From JBFWRI01 sp050248995 (lineage in GTDB: Bacteria; Pseudomonadota; Alphaproteobacteria; JAIXQD01), in assembly GCA_050248995.1 (NCBI GenBank), contig JBFWRI010000006.1, forward strand, positions 7,589 through 71,588: DNA of 64,000 nt. The letters run 5' to 3'. The position numbers were made by a program, and so were the translations under genes. The notes below the pieces were generated by a model. The model was not told the origin of the DNA. It searched no databases and was given only the letters and a program-made list of their open reading frames with translations. Positions 24,417 to 33,638 of this stretch are shown here, in pieces. Numbering within the stretch: the stretch's first letter is position 1; each line of letters opens with the position of its first letter.

Positions 24417-25785
24417 ACGGATTTTCGCTTTTCTTCAGTTGAAACCGTAGGGGCACGCCCGGCAGCTTCAGGTACTCGCGCATCGAATTCACCAGGTAAC
24501 GGTGATAGCTGCCCGGCAGTTCGCCCGGCATATTGCACCACAAGGCGAATGTTGGCGGACGTGTCTTGATCTGTGTTGCATACTTCACTTTCAGGCGGCG
24601 GCCATTCACCATGGGCGGTGGGTTCTTACTCAGCGCGCCCTTCAGCCAGCGCATCAGCGGCGCCGTTGAGATGCGCTTGTTCCACACTTCTTCCAGTTCC
24701 ATGACAGCCTTCATCAGCTGATCTGTTCCCTTGCCCTTCAGGGCCGACAGGTAAACCAGCGGGGCGGCCTTGGCCTGCGCAAGCGACGATTCGATGATGT
24801 CTTCGATTTTCTCTTTCTGCGCAGACTTTTCCTCGACAGCATCCCACTTGTTAATGGCGATCACAAGGCCCCGACCCTCTTCCAGCACATGTTGCCCGAT
24901 CGTCAGATCCTGGCTTTCCAGCGGCTGCGTTGCATCCACCACCAGCACAACAATGTGCGCAAGACGAATCGTGCGCAGGCTTTCATTCACTGACATGTGT
25001 TCCAGCTTATCGGATATCTTGCCACGTTTACGCATACCCGCGGTGTCCACCAGTCGGATAGCCCGGCCTTTATATTCAAACGGCAGATGCACGGCATCGC
25101 GCGTCAATCCCGCTTCGGGGCCGACCAGCATACGGTCTTCGCCCAGCAGAGCATTCACCAGCGTGCTTTTACCCGCGTTCGGCCGGCCGACAATCGCCAT
25201 GTGCAACGGCCGGTTGCGCCAGCTATCATCTGCCTCTTCGCCGTCCATATCATCATTGGCCGGTGGATTATCATCTGCCGGGTCATGGAAATGGTCTTCC
25301 AACAACGCTGCAATATGGCGCTTCAGTTCGGCAACATTGTCATTGTGTGCAGCCGACACGGCGAACGGCTCATCATAGCCCAGTTGGTATGATTCATTCA
25401 GCCCGGCTTCATAATTTTTTCCGTCGCATTTGTTGGCTACCAGTACGACCTGCTTTTCAAACTTGCGCAGCCACTTGGCATAATGGCGGTCCATCGGCGT
25501 CAACCCCTGCTGCGCATCAACGATGAACAGGATCAGATCCGCATCAATCACGGCTTTTTCGGTCTGCTCGCGCATGCGCTGGGTAATGCTGCCATCCTTG
25601 CCTTCTTCAAGGCCGGGCGTATCGACAAGGGTGAAGGTATTACCGTCTACCTCGATATCAACCGTCTTGCGGTCGCGGGTCAGGCCCGGCGTGTCGTCAA
25701 CCAGCGCCAGCGCCTTCTTGGCGAGACGGTTGAAAAGAGTCGACTTCCCGACGTTCGGGCGTCCTATCAGGGCTACGGTTGGCAT
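24406..25785 (-). CDS. der: Ribosome biogenesis GTPase Der
   Basis: Der (EngA) has two consecutive GTPase domains and acts in 50S assembly. Both P-loops are visible (GRPNVGKST at about 7-15 and GRPNAGKST in the second domain), with DTPG and DTAG switch motifs, NKCD and NKWD base-recognition motifs, and the C-terminal KH-like domain ending in GVPLRFQLKKSENPY. The 459 residues are typical, with an acidic linker (PADDNPPANDDMDGEEADDS) between domains. In many proteobacteria der lies directly behind bamB. Here a plus-strand gene (25875) separates them. Confidence 0.97.
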   Translation of the reverse strand: MPTVALIGRPNVGKSTLFNRLAKKALALVDDTPGLTRDRKTVDIEVDGNTFTLVDTPGLEEGKDGSITQRMREQTEKAVIDADLILFIVDAQQGLTPMDRHYAKWLRKFEKQVVLVANKCDGKNYEAGLNESYQLGYDEPFAVSAAHNDNVAELKRHIAALLEDHFHDPADDNPPANDDMDGEEADDSWRNRPLHMAIVGRPNAGKSTLVNALLGEDRMLVGPEAGLTRDAVHLPFEYKGRAIRLVDTAGMRKRGKISDKLEHMSVNESLRTIRLAHIVVLVVDATQPLESQDLTIGQHVLEEGRGLVIAINKWDAVEEKSAQKEKIEDIIESSLAQAKAAPLVYLSALKGKGTDQLMKAVMELEEVWNKRISTAPLMRWLKGALSKNPPPMVNGRRLKVKYATQIKTRPPTFALWCNMPGELPGSYHRYLVNSMREYLKLPGVPLRFQLKKSENPYAD

Positions 25786-25874
25786 TGTGGGGCTGAAACT
25801 AATTAACTAATTGCCTCTTGTACAGAAGAACTGCTAGTTAATCCGCATAAACTCAATTTAAAAAGGCAAAAACA

Positions 25875-26372
25875 ATGGCAATTAACGATACTCTGGCAAC
25901 ATATGTACAGCAATGCCTTGATGCAACATCTAACAAGATCCGCCCTAATGGCGATCCAATTTTTAATGCTTTTGATAAAGAACAAGGTGTCATTTCGTTC
26001 ACGTGGAGCAATATCCCCTTTCAACTTCATCAGTACGCTAATCTTGGACGTGTGCTTGATGCCGGGTTATTGCACAATCTTGTCTGCTGGCCATCACTCG
26101 ATGAAGGTGGGGATAATGCAACAATCCTATACAATGATATCGGCTTTCGACTTGCTAACGACCAACCTGTCATCTTCATGCGCGATATAGCCCATATCGC
26201 CATCAGATTAGAATCGATAAACGGTCGTGGCAAAGGCACAGCTAGTGGTGCTGATATTGCCAAGGTCCTGCTTGGCATGCATCTTCAAAAGGAAATCGCC
26301 GCTAATCCTTCACCAGAGCAATCCGGCGGAATGATCCGTACAGTGCACCCTGCCCCGCCGAGTTTTGTTTAA
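25875..26372 (+). CDS. Unrecognised protein inserted between bamB and der
   Basis: This 165-residue soluble protein has lower GC codon use than its neighbours (many AAT, ATA and TTA codons). It runs opposite to the flanking bamB and der genes. AAGG precedes the ATG. The sequence predicts mixed alpha/beta (GVISFTWSNIPFQLHQYANLG, NATILYNDIGFRLANDQPVIF). No motif, signal peptide or membrane segment is visible. Its placement inside a usually conserved operon and the different codon use suggest acquisition after the operon formed. Confidence 0.6.
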   Translation: MAINDTLATYVQQCLDATSNKIRPNGDPIFNAFDKEQGVISFTWSNIPFQLHQYANLGRVLDAGLLHNLVCWPSLDEGGDNATILYNDIGFRLANDQPVIFMRDIAHIAIRLESINGRGKGTASGADIAKVLLGMHLQKEIAANPSPEQSGGMIRTVHPAPPSFV

Positions 26373-26387
26373 TACAGACGCTACCTG

Positions 26388-27686
26388 TCAGCGATACGCG
26401 ACCAGCGTGCCGTCGTCAGTCAAAATCACCAGTGTTTTCTGCGCCAATACCGGCGGTAACAGGGTTTTACCCGGCAGGTCGGCGCTAAATGCCTCGGTGC
26501 CGCTGCTGGCTTCATAGCCCTTCAGCTCGCCTTCGCTGTTCACCAGCCACAGCAGGCCCTCGCCCATCACAGGGCCGGCCCATGCGAGCGAGCCTTCTTC
26601 ATCATCGATGTCGGCCCAGCGCTGCAGCTGCACGACACGCGCTGTGCGGCCGCTGCTGCGCTCCAGCGTGGCCAGTGCGCTGCCGTCAGCCAAAACGAAA
26701 ACAACATCGCCCGCGACAACCGGTGAATTCACGCCGCCAATATCAGCATCCCACACCGCATTGCCGCTGCGCACATCAATCGCCGCCATCCGCCCGCCAT
26801 AGCTGATGGAATAGGCGCGGTCTCCCACTACGGCAGGGCTGGCCTTTATGTCAGACAGCGCAGGTGCGCCGCTACGCAAACGCGATGCGGTCAGAGATTG
26901 GGTCCACATCGTGCGGCCGTTTTGTGCCCGCACAGCATAAATTTCACCCGAGTTATAGGATGCGATAACAACATCCCCCGCCAGTACAGGGGTTGAAGCG
27001 CCCAGTAACGCCGACGCTTCCGATATGCCACTATGAATCCATAGTTCCTTGCCCGTTGCCACGTCCAGTGCATGCAGTTGTCCGCCGACTGACATCGCAT
27101 AGACGCGTCCGCCGGCCACCAGCGGTGCACCGCGCATAACATCGCGCACGTTGGTCCGCCATATGACCTTGCCATCAGCGGCTTTTAAGGCCAGCACATC
27201 GCCATAAGCTGTGGTGGCATAAAGGGTCTCTTTATCATAGGCAAGGCCGCCACCAAAAATCTGTTCATCGATATCTTCGGGGGCCAGGTCATGGGCCCAC
27301 AGTTGTGCTCCATCCTTCAGCGAAAAAGCATGGGCATTGGCTTCGGTATCCATCACGAATACCTTGCCATCACCAATAATCGGTCGTGATAATAGCTTGA
27401 TGCGCTTGCTGCTGCCGCCCACGCTGGCCCGCCATACTTCTTTGGGGTCCTTCGTAAAGGCCAGATTGCCGAATGATCCGTCGGCAGCCCCCATGGATTG
27501 TGGCCAGGCATCGTTAGCCAGCGTATCGCCAATCGACAGCGTGCTGCCTTCCATCGATGTATCGGCTTTCAGTGCGGCGGCAGGGCGCAGCACAGGCACG
27601 CGCTCCCCGGTGATCTTGTCGGTTTCGCCTTTACCCGAGCACGCTGCCATGGGAATCAGCAGCAATAACACCAGCCACAGGCGCAT
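26388..27686 (-). CDS. bamB: Outer-membrane assembly lipoprotein BamB
   Basis: BamB is a beta-propeller scaffold of the outer-membrane protein insertion machine. The protein starts with a lipoprotein signal, MRLWLVLLLLIPMAAC, with C16 the lipidated cysteine. PQQ-like repeats fill the rest: GDGKVFVMDTEANAHAFSLKDGAQLW, YATTAYGDVLALKAADGKVIWR, VYAMSVGGQLHALDVATGKELW and further copies. Length is 432. Its start overlaps the stop of the YfgM-like gene by one base, a conserved pair. Lipidation and export imply an outer-membrane periplasmic face. Confidence 0.95.
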   Translation of the reverse strand: MRLWLVLLLLIPMAACSGKGETDKITGERVPVLRPAAALKADTSMEGSTLSIGDTLANDAWPQSMGAADGSFGNLAFTKDPKEVWRASVGGSSKRIKLLSRPIIGDGKVFVMDTEANAHAFSLKDGAQLWAHDLAPEDIDEQIFGGGLAYDKETLYATTAYGDVLALKAADGKVIWRTNVRDVMRGAPLVAGGRVYAMSVGGQLHALDVATGKELWIHSGISEASALLGASTPVLAGDVVIASYNSGEIYAVRAQNGRTMWTQSLTASRLRSGAPALSDIKASPAVVGDRAYSISYGGRMAAIDVRSGNAVWDADIGGVNSPVVAGDVVFVLADGSALATLERSSGRTARVVQLQRWADIDDEEGSLAWAGPVMGEGLLWLVNSEGELKGYEASSGTEAFSADLPGKTLLPPVLAQKTLVILTDDGTLVAYR

Positions 27687-28354
27687 TATTTCAGCACCCG
27701 CGCCAAATCGCCTGCACGGCCCCGGGCGCTTTCCGGCGTCGCTGTATCGGACGTAATTTTCCCAAGGTATTCCTGTGCTTTTGCGCCATCACCCTGTTTA
27801 TATGCCAATAGCGCTGCCAATTCCCATGCCTGAAAGCGATAAGCGTTGTCATCGGCCAGATAGGGTTTCAGACGATCCTGTAACGGCGCGGCATCTTCGG
27901 TATCCAGTGCCGCCTGTACATACATAATGGTGGCCACAGCCTTCAGATTACTGTCGGCGTCGGGCATGGCCAGCGCGTGATTCAAGCGCTCTAGCGCGCC
28001 GGCGGTATTTTCAGCCTGCAGGAACAGGGCGGCGGCCTGAATATCAGCCATAAACGCTGCATTCGTATCCTTATTGGCTTCGGCAAATTGTTGCAGCTTC
28101 TGCGCAGCCTCGGCCGGGGCTGCCTTGCCTTCTGCCGAAAAGGATGTGTACAGCGCATCCGTCAGGGCCATGTTTTTTTCGGCCTGCTGTTGTTTCCAGA
28201 AACTATGTGCGCCTGTACCGATAATGATCAGAGCCAAGGCTGTGAGAATGGGCGCCTTGTATTTATTCCAGATGTGGGCCCAGCGTTCCCGCTCGACATC
28301 GCCGCGCAGTTCATTCATCAGGGCGTCGTTATTGGTCGGAATGTGCATATTCAT
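27686..28354 (-). CDS. YfgM-like tetratricopeptide membrane protein
   Basis: The 222-residue protein has a cytoplasmic N-terminus (ELRGDVERERWAHIWNKYKAP), one membrane helix at about 36-54 (ILTALALIIIGTGAHSFW) and TPR-like helical pairs (AAALFLQAENTAGALERLNHAL and AWELAALLAYKQGDGAKAQEYLG). This matches the YfgM/DUF2133 family, found beside bamB and linked to periplasmic chaperone work at the Sec translocon. The one-base overlap with bamB is as in the family's typical operon. Confidence 0.85.
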   Translation of the reverse strand: MNMHIPTNNDALMNELRGDVERERWAHIWNKYKAPILTALALIIIGTGAHSFWKQQQAEKNMALTDALYTSFSAEGKAAPAEAAQKLQQFAEANKDTNAAFMADIQAAALFLQAENTAGALERLNHALAMPDADSNLKAVATIMYVQAALDTEDAAPLQDRLKPYLADDNAYRFQAWELAALLAYKQGDGAKAQEYLGKITSDTATPESARGRAGDLARVLK

Positions 28355-28425
28355 AAGGCCACCTTTGTTGCTGGGATTTTAGGCGATTTTGGGGCGGGGA
28401 AAAGGGGCAATTACGCCAATAAAAG

Positions 28426-28501
28426 TGGTGACTTCGATGGGATTCGAACCCATGACCCTCTGATTAAAAGTCAGATGCTCTACCAGCTGAGCTACGAAGT
28501 C
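28426..28501 (-). tRNA. tRNA-Lys, anticodon TTT
   Basis: The minus strand reads GACTTCG (acceptor), TAGCTCAGCTGGTAGAGCA (D arm), an anticodon stem TCTGA/TCAGA around CTTTTAA, so the anticodon is TTT for lysine, then the T arm with GGTTCGAATCC, and CGAAGTC pairing back to the acceptor. The discriminator A and an encoded CCA follow. The 76-base length and cloverleaf are complete. Confidence 0.98.
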
Positions 28502-28549
28502 GTCCCTGGTCGAAATGTCGCGGCACGATAGGAAGTCCGCTTCGCTTCG

Positions 28550-29041
28550 TCAACTAAATTTGGCTTTAAGGGCCTTTTCCACAGCCGGGCTGACAAATGA
28601 TGAGATATCACCACCCCGGCTGCCGATCTGCTTGACGAAATTCGATGAAATGAACTGGTACTGCTGGGCGGCAATCAGGAACACCGTTTCAACATGGTCA
28701 TTCAGGCAGCGATTCATGCCCGCCATCTGGAACTCGTAATCGAAGTCAGAAACGCCACGTAGACCCCGGATGATAACGCTGGCTCCGATCTCTTGTACGT
28801 ATTCCATCAATAGCGTATCGAACGACGTGACACGCACCTTATGGCCGGCCTTCACCAATGGCGCGACTTCAGTCTCTAATATCGCCACCCGCTCGGCCTG
28901 CGAGAACAAAGGTTTCTTGTCGCGGTTTTCACCGACAGCAATCACCAGTTCGTCCACGATATTTACGGCACGCGTGAACAGGTCGACGTGCCCTAGCGTA
29001 ACGGGATCAAACGAGCCAGGAAAAAGACCGATGCGGCTCAT
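28550..29041 (-). CDS. coaD: Pantetheine-phosphate adenylyltransferase
   Basis: CoaD transfers AMP to 4'-phosphopantetheine in CoA synthesis, upstream of the acyl carrier protein pathway. I start at ATG 29039-29041 (MSRIGLFPGSFDPVTLGH), which contains the nucleotidyl-transferase T/HxGH motif (TLGH). The ISSNFVKQI block, which holds the second ATP-binding motif, is present near the C-terminus, and RGLRGVSDFDYEFQM is diagnostic. Length 163 is standard. It begins one base after the gyrA stop on the same strand, a frequent alphaproteobacterial arrangement. Confidence 0.96.
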   Translation of the reverse strand: MSRIGLFPGSFDPVTLGHVDLFTRAVNIVDELVIAVGENRDKKPLFSQAERVAILETEVAPLVKAGHKVRVTSFDTLLMEYVQEIGASVIIRGLRGVSDFDYEFQMAGMNRCLNDHVETVFLIAAQQYQFISSNFVKQIGSRGGDISSFVSPAVEKALKAKFS

Positions 29042-29042
29042 C

Positions 29043-31826
29043 TTATTCTTCTGCACCCAACGCGACATCGTCGGCACTGTCGGCAGCATCATCTTCACTT
29101 TCATCCAGATGTGCCACGCTAACAACCTGTTCGCCTTCATCAAGGCGGAACAGAGTCACACCCTGCGTGGCGCGGCCGGCGATGCGAATATCGGCCACCG
29201 GCATGCGGATAACCGTGCCGCCGTTCGATACCATCATGATCTGCTGCGTATCGACGATCGGGAAGCTGGCGACAAGCGTCTTGTTCTTTTCGCCCATCTT
29301 CACGGCCCAGATACCCTGCCCGCCGCGGCCCGAAACCCGGTACTCGTACGATGACGTACGCTTACCAAAGCCCTGCGCCGATACGGTCAGGATGAACTGT
29401 TCAACGGCTGCCAGCTGCGCAAAGCGCTCGGGTGTCAGCGTCAGGCCGGTATCGCCTTCGTTGTCGTCGTCACCGGCTTCTTCACCTTCAACGGCACGTG
29501 CTGCCTTGGCCATGCGGATATACGCTGCGCGTTCTTCCGTGCTGGCATCGCCGTGGTTAAGGATCGACAGTGAAATCACGACGTCTTCTTCGGCCAGTTT
29601 GATACCGCGCACACCCATGGATGTGCGACCACTGAACACGCGCACATCATCAACCGCAAAGCGGATGCTGCGGCCCATGCGGGTTGTCAGCAGAATGTCG
29701 TCGGCCTCGGTACAGGTCGAAACGCCCACCATCTGCTCGCCTTCTTCCAGCTTCATCGCAATCAGCCCGCTGTTGCGGATGTTGTCAAAATCGCTCAACT
29801 GGTTGCGGCGCACCGTGCCAGCGCTGGTGGCAAACACGATATTCAGGTCGGCCCACGAGGCTTCATCTTCCGGCAGCGGCATGATTGTGGTGATCTTCTC
29901 GTCCGGCTGCAGTGGCAGCAGGTTGACAAGCGCCTTGCCGCGCGCCTGCGGGTTACCCAGCGGCAGCTTGTAAGCTTTCAGCTTATACACCATGCCGCGC
30001 GAACTGAAGAACAGCAGCGGCGTCAGCGTATTGGCAACGAACAGCTCGGTCACGAAGTCTTCCTCGCGCACCGCCATGCCCGCCCGGCCCTTGCCGCCGC
30101 GCTTTTGCGCACGATACGTCACCAGCGGCACACGCTTGATGTAACCGTTGTGCGTCACGGTCACGACCATATCTTCGCGCGGGATCAGGCTTTCGATGTC
30201 TTCTTCGAATTCGTTATCCTGGATCTCTGTCTTGCGCGGTGTCGCAAAGCGCGTCTGGATATCCAACAGCTCGGTGCGAAGGATGCCCATCAGCTTCGTG
30301 CGGTTCGACAGCGTTTCAAGGAAGTCCTTGATTTTATCAACTGTCTCATTCAGCTCGGCGGCGATCTTGTCGCGCTCAAGACCGGTCAGACGGTGCAGGC
30401 GCAGGTCTAGAATGGCTTTGGCCTGCGTTTCCGTCAGGCGATATTCTGTGCGCAGCGGCACATCTGCATCCATGCCGCCGGCTTCCACCAACTGGATCAG
30501 CGGGCCGATGTCCTTTACCGCCCACGCACGGTTCATCAGGCCTTCGCGTGCTACGGCCGGATCTGGCGCACTGCGGATCAACTTGATGACTTCGTCAAGG
30601 TTGGTTACCGCCACGGCAAGGCCAATCATCACATGGGCGCGGTCGCGGGCTTGGCCCAGTTCGAATTCCGTACGTTTGCGAATGGTGTCTTCGCGAAAAT
30701 CGACGAACGCCGAAATCATGTCACGCAGCGTCATCGTCAGCGGACGCCCCTGATTCAGCGCCAGCATGTTACAGCCGAAGCTGGTTTGCAGCGGTGTATG
30801 CTTGTAAAGCTGGTTCAGTACGATATCGGCCTGCGCGTCGCGCTTCAGCTCGATCACAACGCGCACGCCATCGCGATCAGATTCATCGCGTACATCGCTG
30901 ATGCCTTCGATAATCTTCTCGTTCACGCATTCGGCAATTCGTTCAATCAGGCGCAGCTTGTTCACCTGATACGGAATCTCGGTGATAACGATTCCCTGTT
31001 TATCCTTCTTCAGGTCCTCGATCTCGGCCTTGCCGCGCATCGGCACACTGCCACGCCCGGTATGGTAAGCAGCGCGGATACCCGCGCGACCCATAATAAT
31101 GCCACCGGTCGGGAAATCGGGGCCCGGCACGTGTTCCATCAGCTCATCAACGCCAATGCTGGGGTTGTCGATATACGCGCAGCACGCGTTGATGACTTCG
31201 CCAAGGTTGTGGGTCGGGATGTTGGTCGCCATACCCACGGCAATACCGCCGGCCCCGTTCACCAGCAGGTTCGGGAAGCGCGCGGGCAGCACCACCGGTT
31301 CCTTGGTGCTTTCATCATAGTTCGGCTGGAAGTCGACCGTGTTCTTATCGATGTCTTCCAGCAGCGTTTCAGCGACTTTGGCCAGACGCGCTTCGGTGTA
31401 ACGCATGGCCGCCGCATTGTCGCCATCCATCGAACCGAAGTTGCCCTGACCATCGATCAACGTCAGGCGCATGCTGAAGTCCTGTGCCAGGCGAACCATT
31501 GTATCGTAAATCGCGCTGTCACCGTGCGGGTGGTATTTACCCATCACATCACCGACGATGCGGGCCGATTTCTTGTAAGACTTGCTGCTATCGTAGCCGC
31601 CTTCCTTCATCGCATACAGGATGCGGCGGTGCACGGGCTTCAGACCGTCGCGTACATCAGGCAGCGCGCGCGACACGATCACGCTCATCGCGTAATCGAG
31701 GTAGGAACGCTTCATTTCCTCTTCGATGGCGATCGGCGTAATGTCGTTAGCAGGCGGATTAATCGGCGGTTCGCCGCCGCCAGAAGGAGTATCAGTCGGG
31801 GGTGTTTTGGCGGCTTCAGATGCCAT
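29043..31826 (-). CDS. gyrA: DNA gyrase subunit A
   Basis: GyrA cleaves and rejoins DNA in the gyrase heterotetramer. The active-site tyrosine lies in AAAMRYTEARL. The quinolone-resistance region contains HPHGDSAIYDTMVRLAQDFSMR. The tower (IVITEIPYQVNKLRLIERIAE) and the C-terminal beta-pinwheel with GyrA repeats (GMVYKLKAYKLP, GTVRRNQLSDF, RSIRFAVDDVRVFSGRTSMGVRGIKL) are present. The GyrA box is the QRRGGKGR-like AQKRGGKGRAGM. Length is 927. An acidic alanine-rich tail (DESEDDAADSADDVALGAEE) ends the protein. Confidence 0.98.
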   Translation of the reverse strand: MASEAAKTPPTDTPSGGGEPPINPPANDITPIAIEEEMKRSYLDYAMSVIVSRALPDVRDGLKPVHRRILYAMKEGGYDSSKSYKKSARIVGDVMGKYHPHGDSAIYDTMVRLAQDFSMRLTLIDGQGNFGSMDGDNAAAMRYTEARLAKVAETLLEDIDKNTVDFQPNYDESTKEPVVLPARFPNLLVNGAGGIAVGMATNIPTHNLGEVINACCAYIDNPSIGVDELMEHVPGPDFPTGGIIMGRAGIRAAYHTGRGSVPMRGKAEIEDLKKDKQGIVITEIPYQVNKLRLIERIAECVNEKIIEGISDVRDESDRDGVRVVIELKRDAQADIVLNQLYKHTPLQTSFGCNMLALNQGRPLTMTLRDMISAFVDFREDTIRKRTEFELGQARDRAHVMIGLAVAVTNLDEVIKLIRSAPDPAVAREGLMNRAWAVKDIGPLIQLVEAGGMDADVPLRTEYRLTETQAKAILDLRLHRLTGLERDKIAAELNETVDKIKDFLETLSNRTKLMGILRTELLDIQTRFATPRKTEIQDNEFEEDIESLIPREDMVVTVTHNGYIKRVPLVTYRAQKRGGKGRAGMAVREEDFVTELFVANTLTPLLFFSSRGMVYKLKAYKLPLGNPQARGKALVNLLPLQPDEKITTIMPLPEDEASWADLNIVFATSAGTVRRNQLSDFDNIRNSGLIAMKLEEGEQMVGVSTCTEADDILLTTRMGRSIRFAVDDVRVFSGRTSMGVRGIKLAEEDVVISLSILNHGDASTEERAAYIRMAKAARAVEGEEAGDDDNEGDTGLTLTPERFAQLAAVEQFILTVSAQGFGKRTSSYEYRVSGRGGQGIWAVKMGEKNKTLVASFPIVDTQQIMMVSNGGTVIRMPVADIRIAGRATQGVTLFRLDEGEQVVSVAHLDESEDDAADSADDVALGAEE

Positions 31827-31958
31827 TGAAAAACCTCAAAAAAGCAGTGTTTTTAACTGCCCAAAGAAGTAGCAAATCGGGGGGTATCACGCAAGCAAAA
31901 CAGCCGCCCCAAACAGCCAAAAACCTGTGCATATTGAAAGGGTTACAAGGCCTGTGGA

Positions 31959-33617
31959 TTAGCTAACCGAACGACCTGCCAACATGCGCGTAAAGCGTGC
32001 CGATGGCGGCATAACTGGGCGTGGCTCGATCTCGGGAATTTCGCGCCGCGACAACTCAGCACCTTCCCTGTCCAACGCAACAAGATATGAATTTCCTCTG
32101 TCATCAACCTCGAAACCAACGCGGTGCATCAGGTCAGCCTGGAATAAATCGACAACAACATCGGCCAGTCGCTGGTCGTCGCCAATGCGCGTATCAAAGC
32201 GTTGCATAACGTTCTGTGCGACATCCAGCGGGTCATCGAACCGGGTATAATTGCCATCTGCCCATGCACCATAAACGCTCCGGTTTCCACGAATACCGCG
32301 CGCACGGTTGCCATAAAATGTCTGCTCTGGCTCTGATGCTGTATAGTGCGCATAGCGCGCACGGAATTCCTGATAATCACGGCTATTACGTGCGGCATCG
32401 CCGCTACGATGCAAGGCGATGCTGCGGCGCAGATAATTCAGCCATGATGCCCTGTTACGGCCGCCAAAGAATCGTTCACCACCCTGCTGGTCATACAGGT
32501 ACTGCAACGCCATCCAGTAATTATCGCCAAATTCCTGCCGCAGGTAGGACCGCTCGTCCGCTGTCAGACGTTGGTTAAGTTGGGCGCCAAGCTGGCGGCG
32601 CAGGCCTTCCTTGGCGATAAAGCTGCTGGCTGGGCCAGCAGCTACCTGCCAGTCGCCAATCTGTGTGGGTCGCAATGATGTGCGAATATCGGTATTTCCG
32701 CCGGTCTGCGTATACGAAGCGCGCTGCAGCAGGCGCGCCGCCGGTTCATACCCCGAACGCGCCATTGTCCGCAGGGCCAATCTATGGGTTCCTGCCGTAA
32801 ACTGACCAACGCCCGCCACCGTATCGCGGTCTTCCGGATCGGGGTTAAAGCTCGATTCAATAATGGCCGACGCCACGTTATAACGCACAAAGTCAACCTG
32901 CGCATTACGGTCATTGGGGAACATATCGCGCGCCACAGCGAACAGCGCATTCAGCGATGTCGCCATATTGCGGTGGCTATAGCGCGCATCTTCCGCAGGC
33001 AGCGTGCCCAGCGTCGTTAGCGGGCCAGCGGCGGCGTCAACCCCAGCATTATGATTCATATCGGCCAATACCTGAGCGTGTTCATAGCGCCAGTCGGCAT
33101 CGGCGGCATAATAACTGGCGGCATCCCATGCCGTGGCGGCACCGCCGGCTAGAGCAATGTTAAATGCCACGCTGCCCAAATTCATTTTCCATGGCAGCCA
33201 GCTGCGCGGCTTGTACAGGAACTTTCCAACGCGCCACGGCGCCAGCAGCGTGCTGACAAACCAATGTTCTTTTTTGCGTGGACTGATTTTCTTCGGCGCT
33301 GTTGCAGAGGCTGCATTCGCCGTGAATGTCGGCTTGGACCGGGCTTTCGGTTTAGGCAGCGGTGACGACTGAACCTGCCTGCGCGGCTTGGATGGCGGCG
33401 TCCGCGCGGCGCGCGTCGCCGTGGCAGACGGCTTTTTTGGCTTGCCGGATTTTGCGGCGGGCTGAGGAGCCGCCGGCTTCGCCGCCCGGCGCCGCGTATC
33501 CACTCGCGTGCCGTACAGTACATGGCCTTTAGGCACAAGAACGAACTGGCCGCCGGCCGCTTTATACAGCCTGCTGCCATCTCTTTCTGTTCGAACAAGT
33601 GTTAAATTTCCGGTCAT
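31959..33617 (-). CDS. Lytic-transglycosylase-like protein with a basic N-terminal region
   Basis: The 552-residue protein has a lysine-, arginine-, proline- and alanine-rich first third (about 40-115) and one short hydrophobic segment at about 147-163. The segment VASAIIESSFNPDPEDRDTVAGVGQFTAGTHRLAL matches the SLT lysozyme-like pattern: catalytic glutamate E254 followed by S255, and the G-x-GQF loop at 269-273. An inner-membrane protein with a periplasmic muramidase-like domain is the likeliest reading. It begins 21 bases after an M23 peptidase gene on the same strand. It could act with that peptidase on peptidoglycan. SLT assignment is from motif only. Confidence 0.6.
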   Translation of the reverse strand: MTGNLTLVRTERDGSRLYKAAGGQFVLVPKGHVLYGTRVDTRRRAAKPAAPQPAAKSGKPKKPSATATRAARTPPSKPRRQVQSSPLPKPKARSKPTFTANAASATAPKKISPRKKEHWFVSTLLAPWRVGKFLYKPRSWLPWKMNLGSVAFNIALAGGAATAWDAASYYAADADWRYEHAQVLADMNHNAGVDAAAGPLTTLGTLPAEDARYSHRNMATSLNALFAVARDMFPNDRNAQVDFVRYNVASAIIESSFNPDPEDRDTVAGVGQFTAGTHRLALRTMARSGYEPAARLLQRASYTQTGGNTDIRTSLRPTQIGDWQVAAGPASSFIAKEGLRRQLGAQLNQRLTADERSYLRQEFGDNYWMALQYLYDQQGGERFFGGRNRASWLNYLRRSIALHRSGDAARNSRDYQEFRARYAHYTASEPEQTFYGNRARGIRGNRSVYGAWADGNYTRFDDPLDVAQNVMQRFDTRIGDDQRLADVVVDLFQADLMHRVGFEVDDRGNSYLVALDREGAELSRREIPEIEPRPVMPPSARFTRMLAGRSVS

Positions 33618-33638
33618 GTACGTGTCAGATATATCAGA

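Noticed and set aside
30633..31829. A 398-codon frame opposite gyrA
   Set aside because: It is the GC-rich mirror of a certain gene, with arginine- and histidine-rich content and no recognisable motif.
31953..31961. TGTGGATTA as a reverse DnaA box near gyrA
   Set aside because: It has one mismatch (TGTGGATAA expected) and lies at the edge of the SLT-like gene's 3' end, so it is weak evidence.
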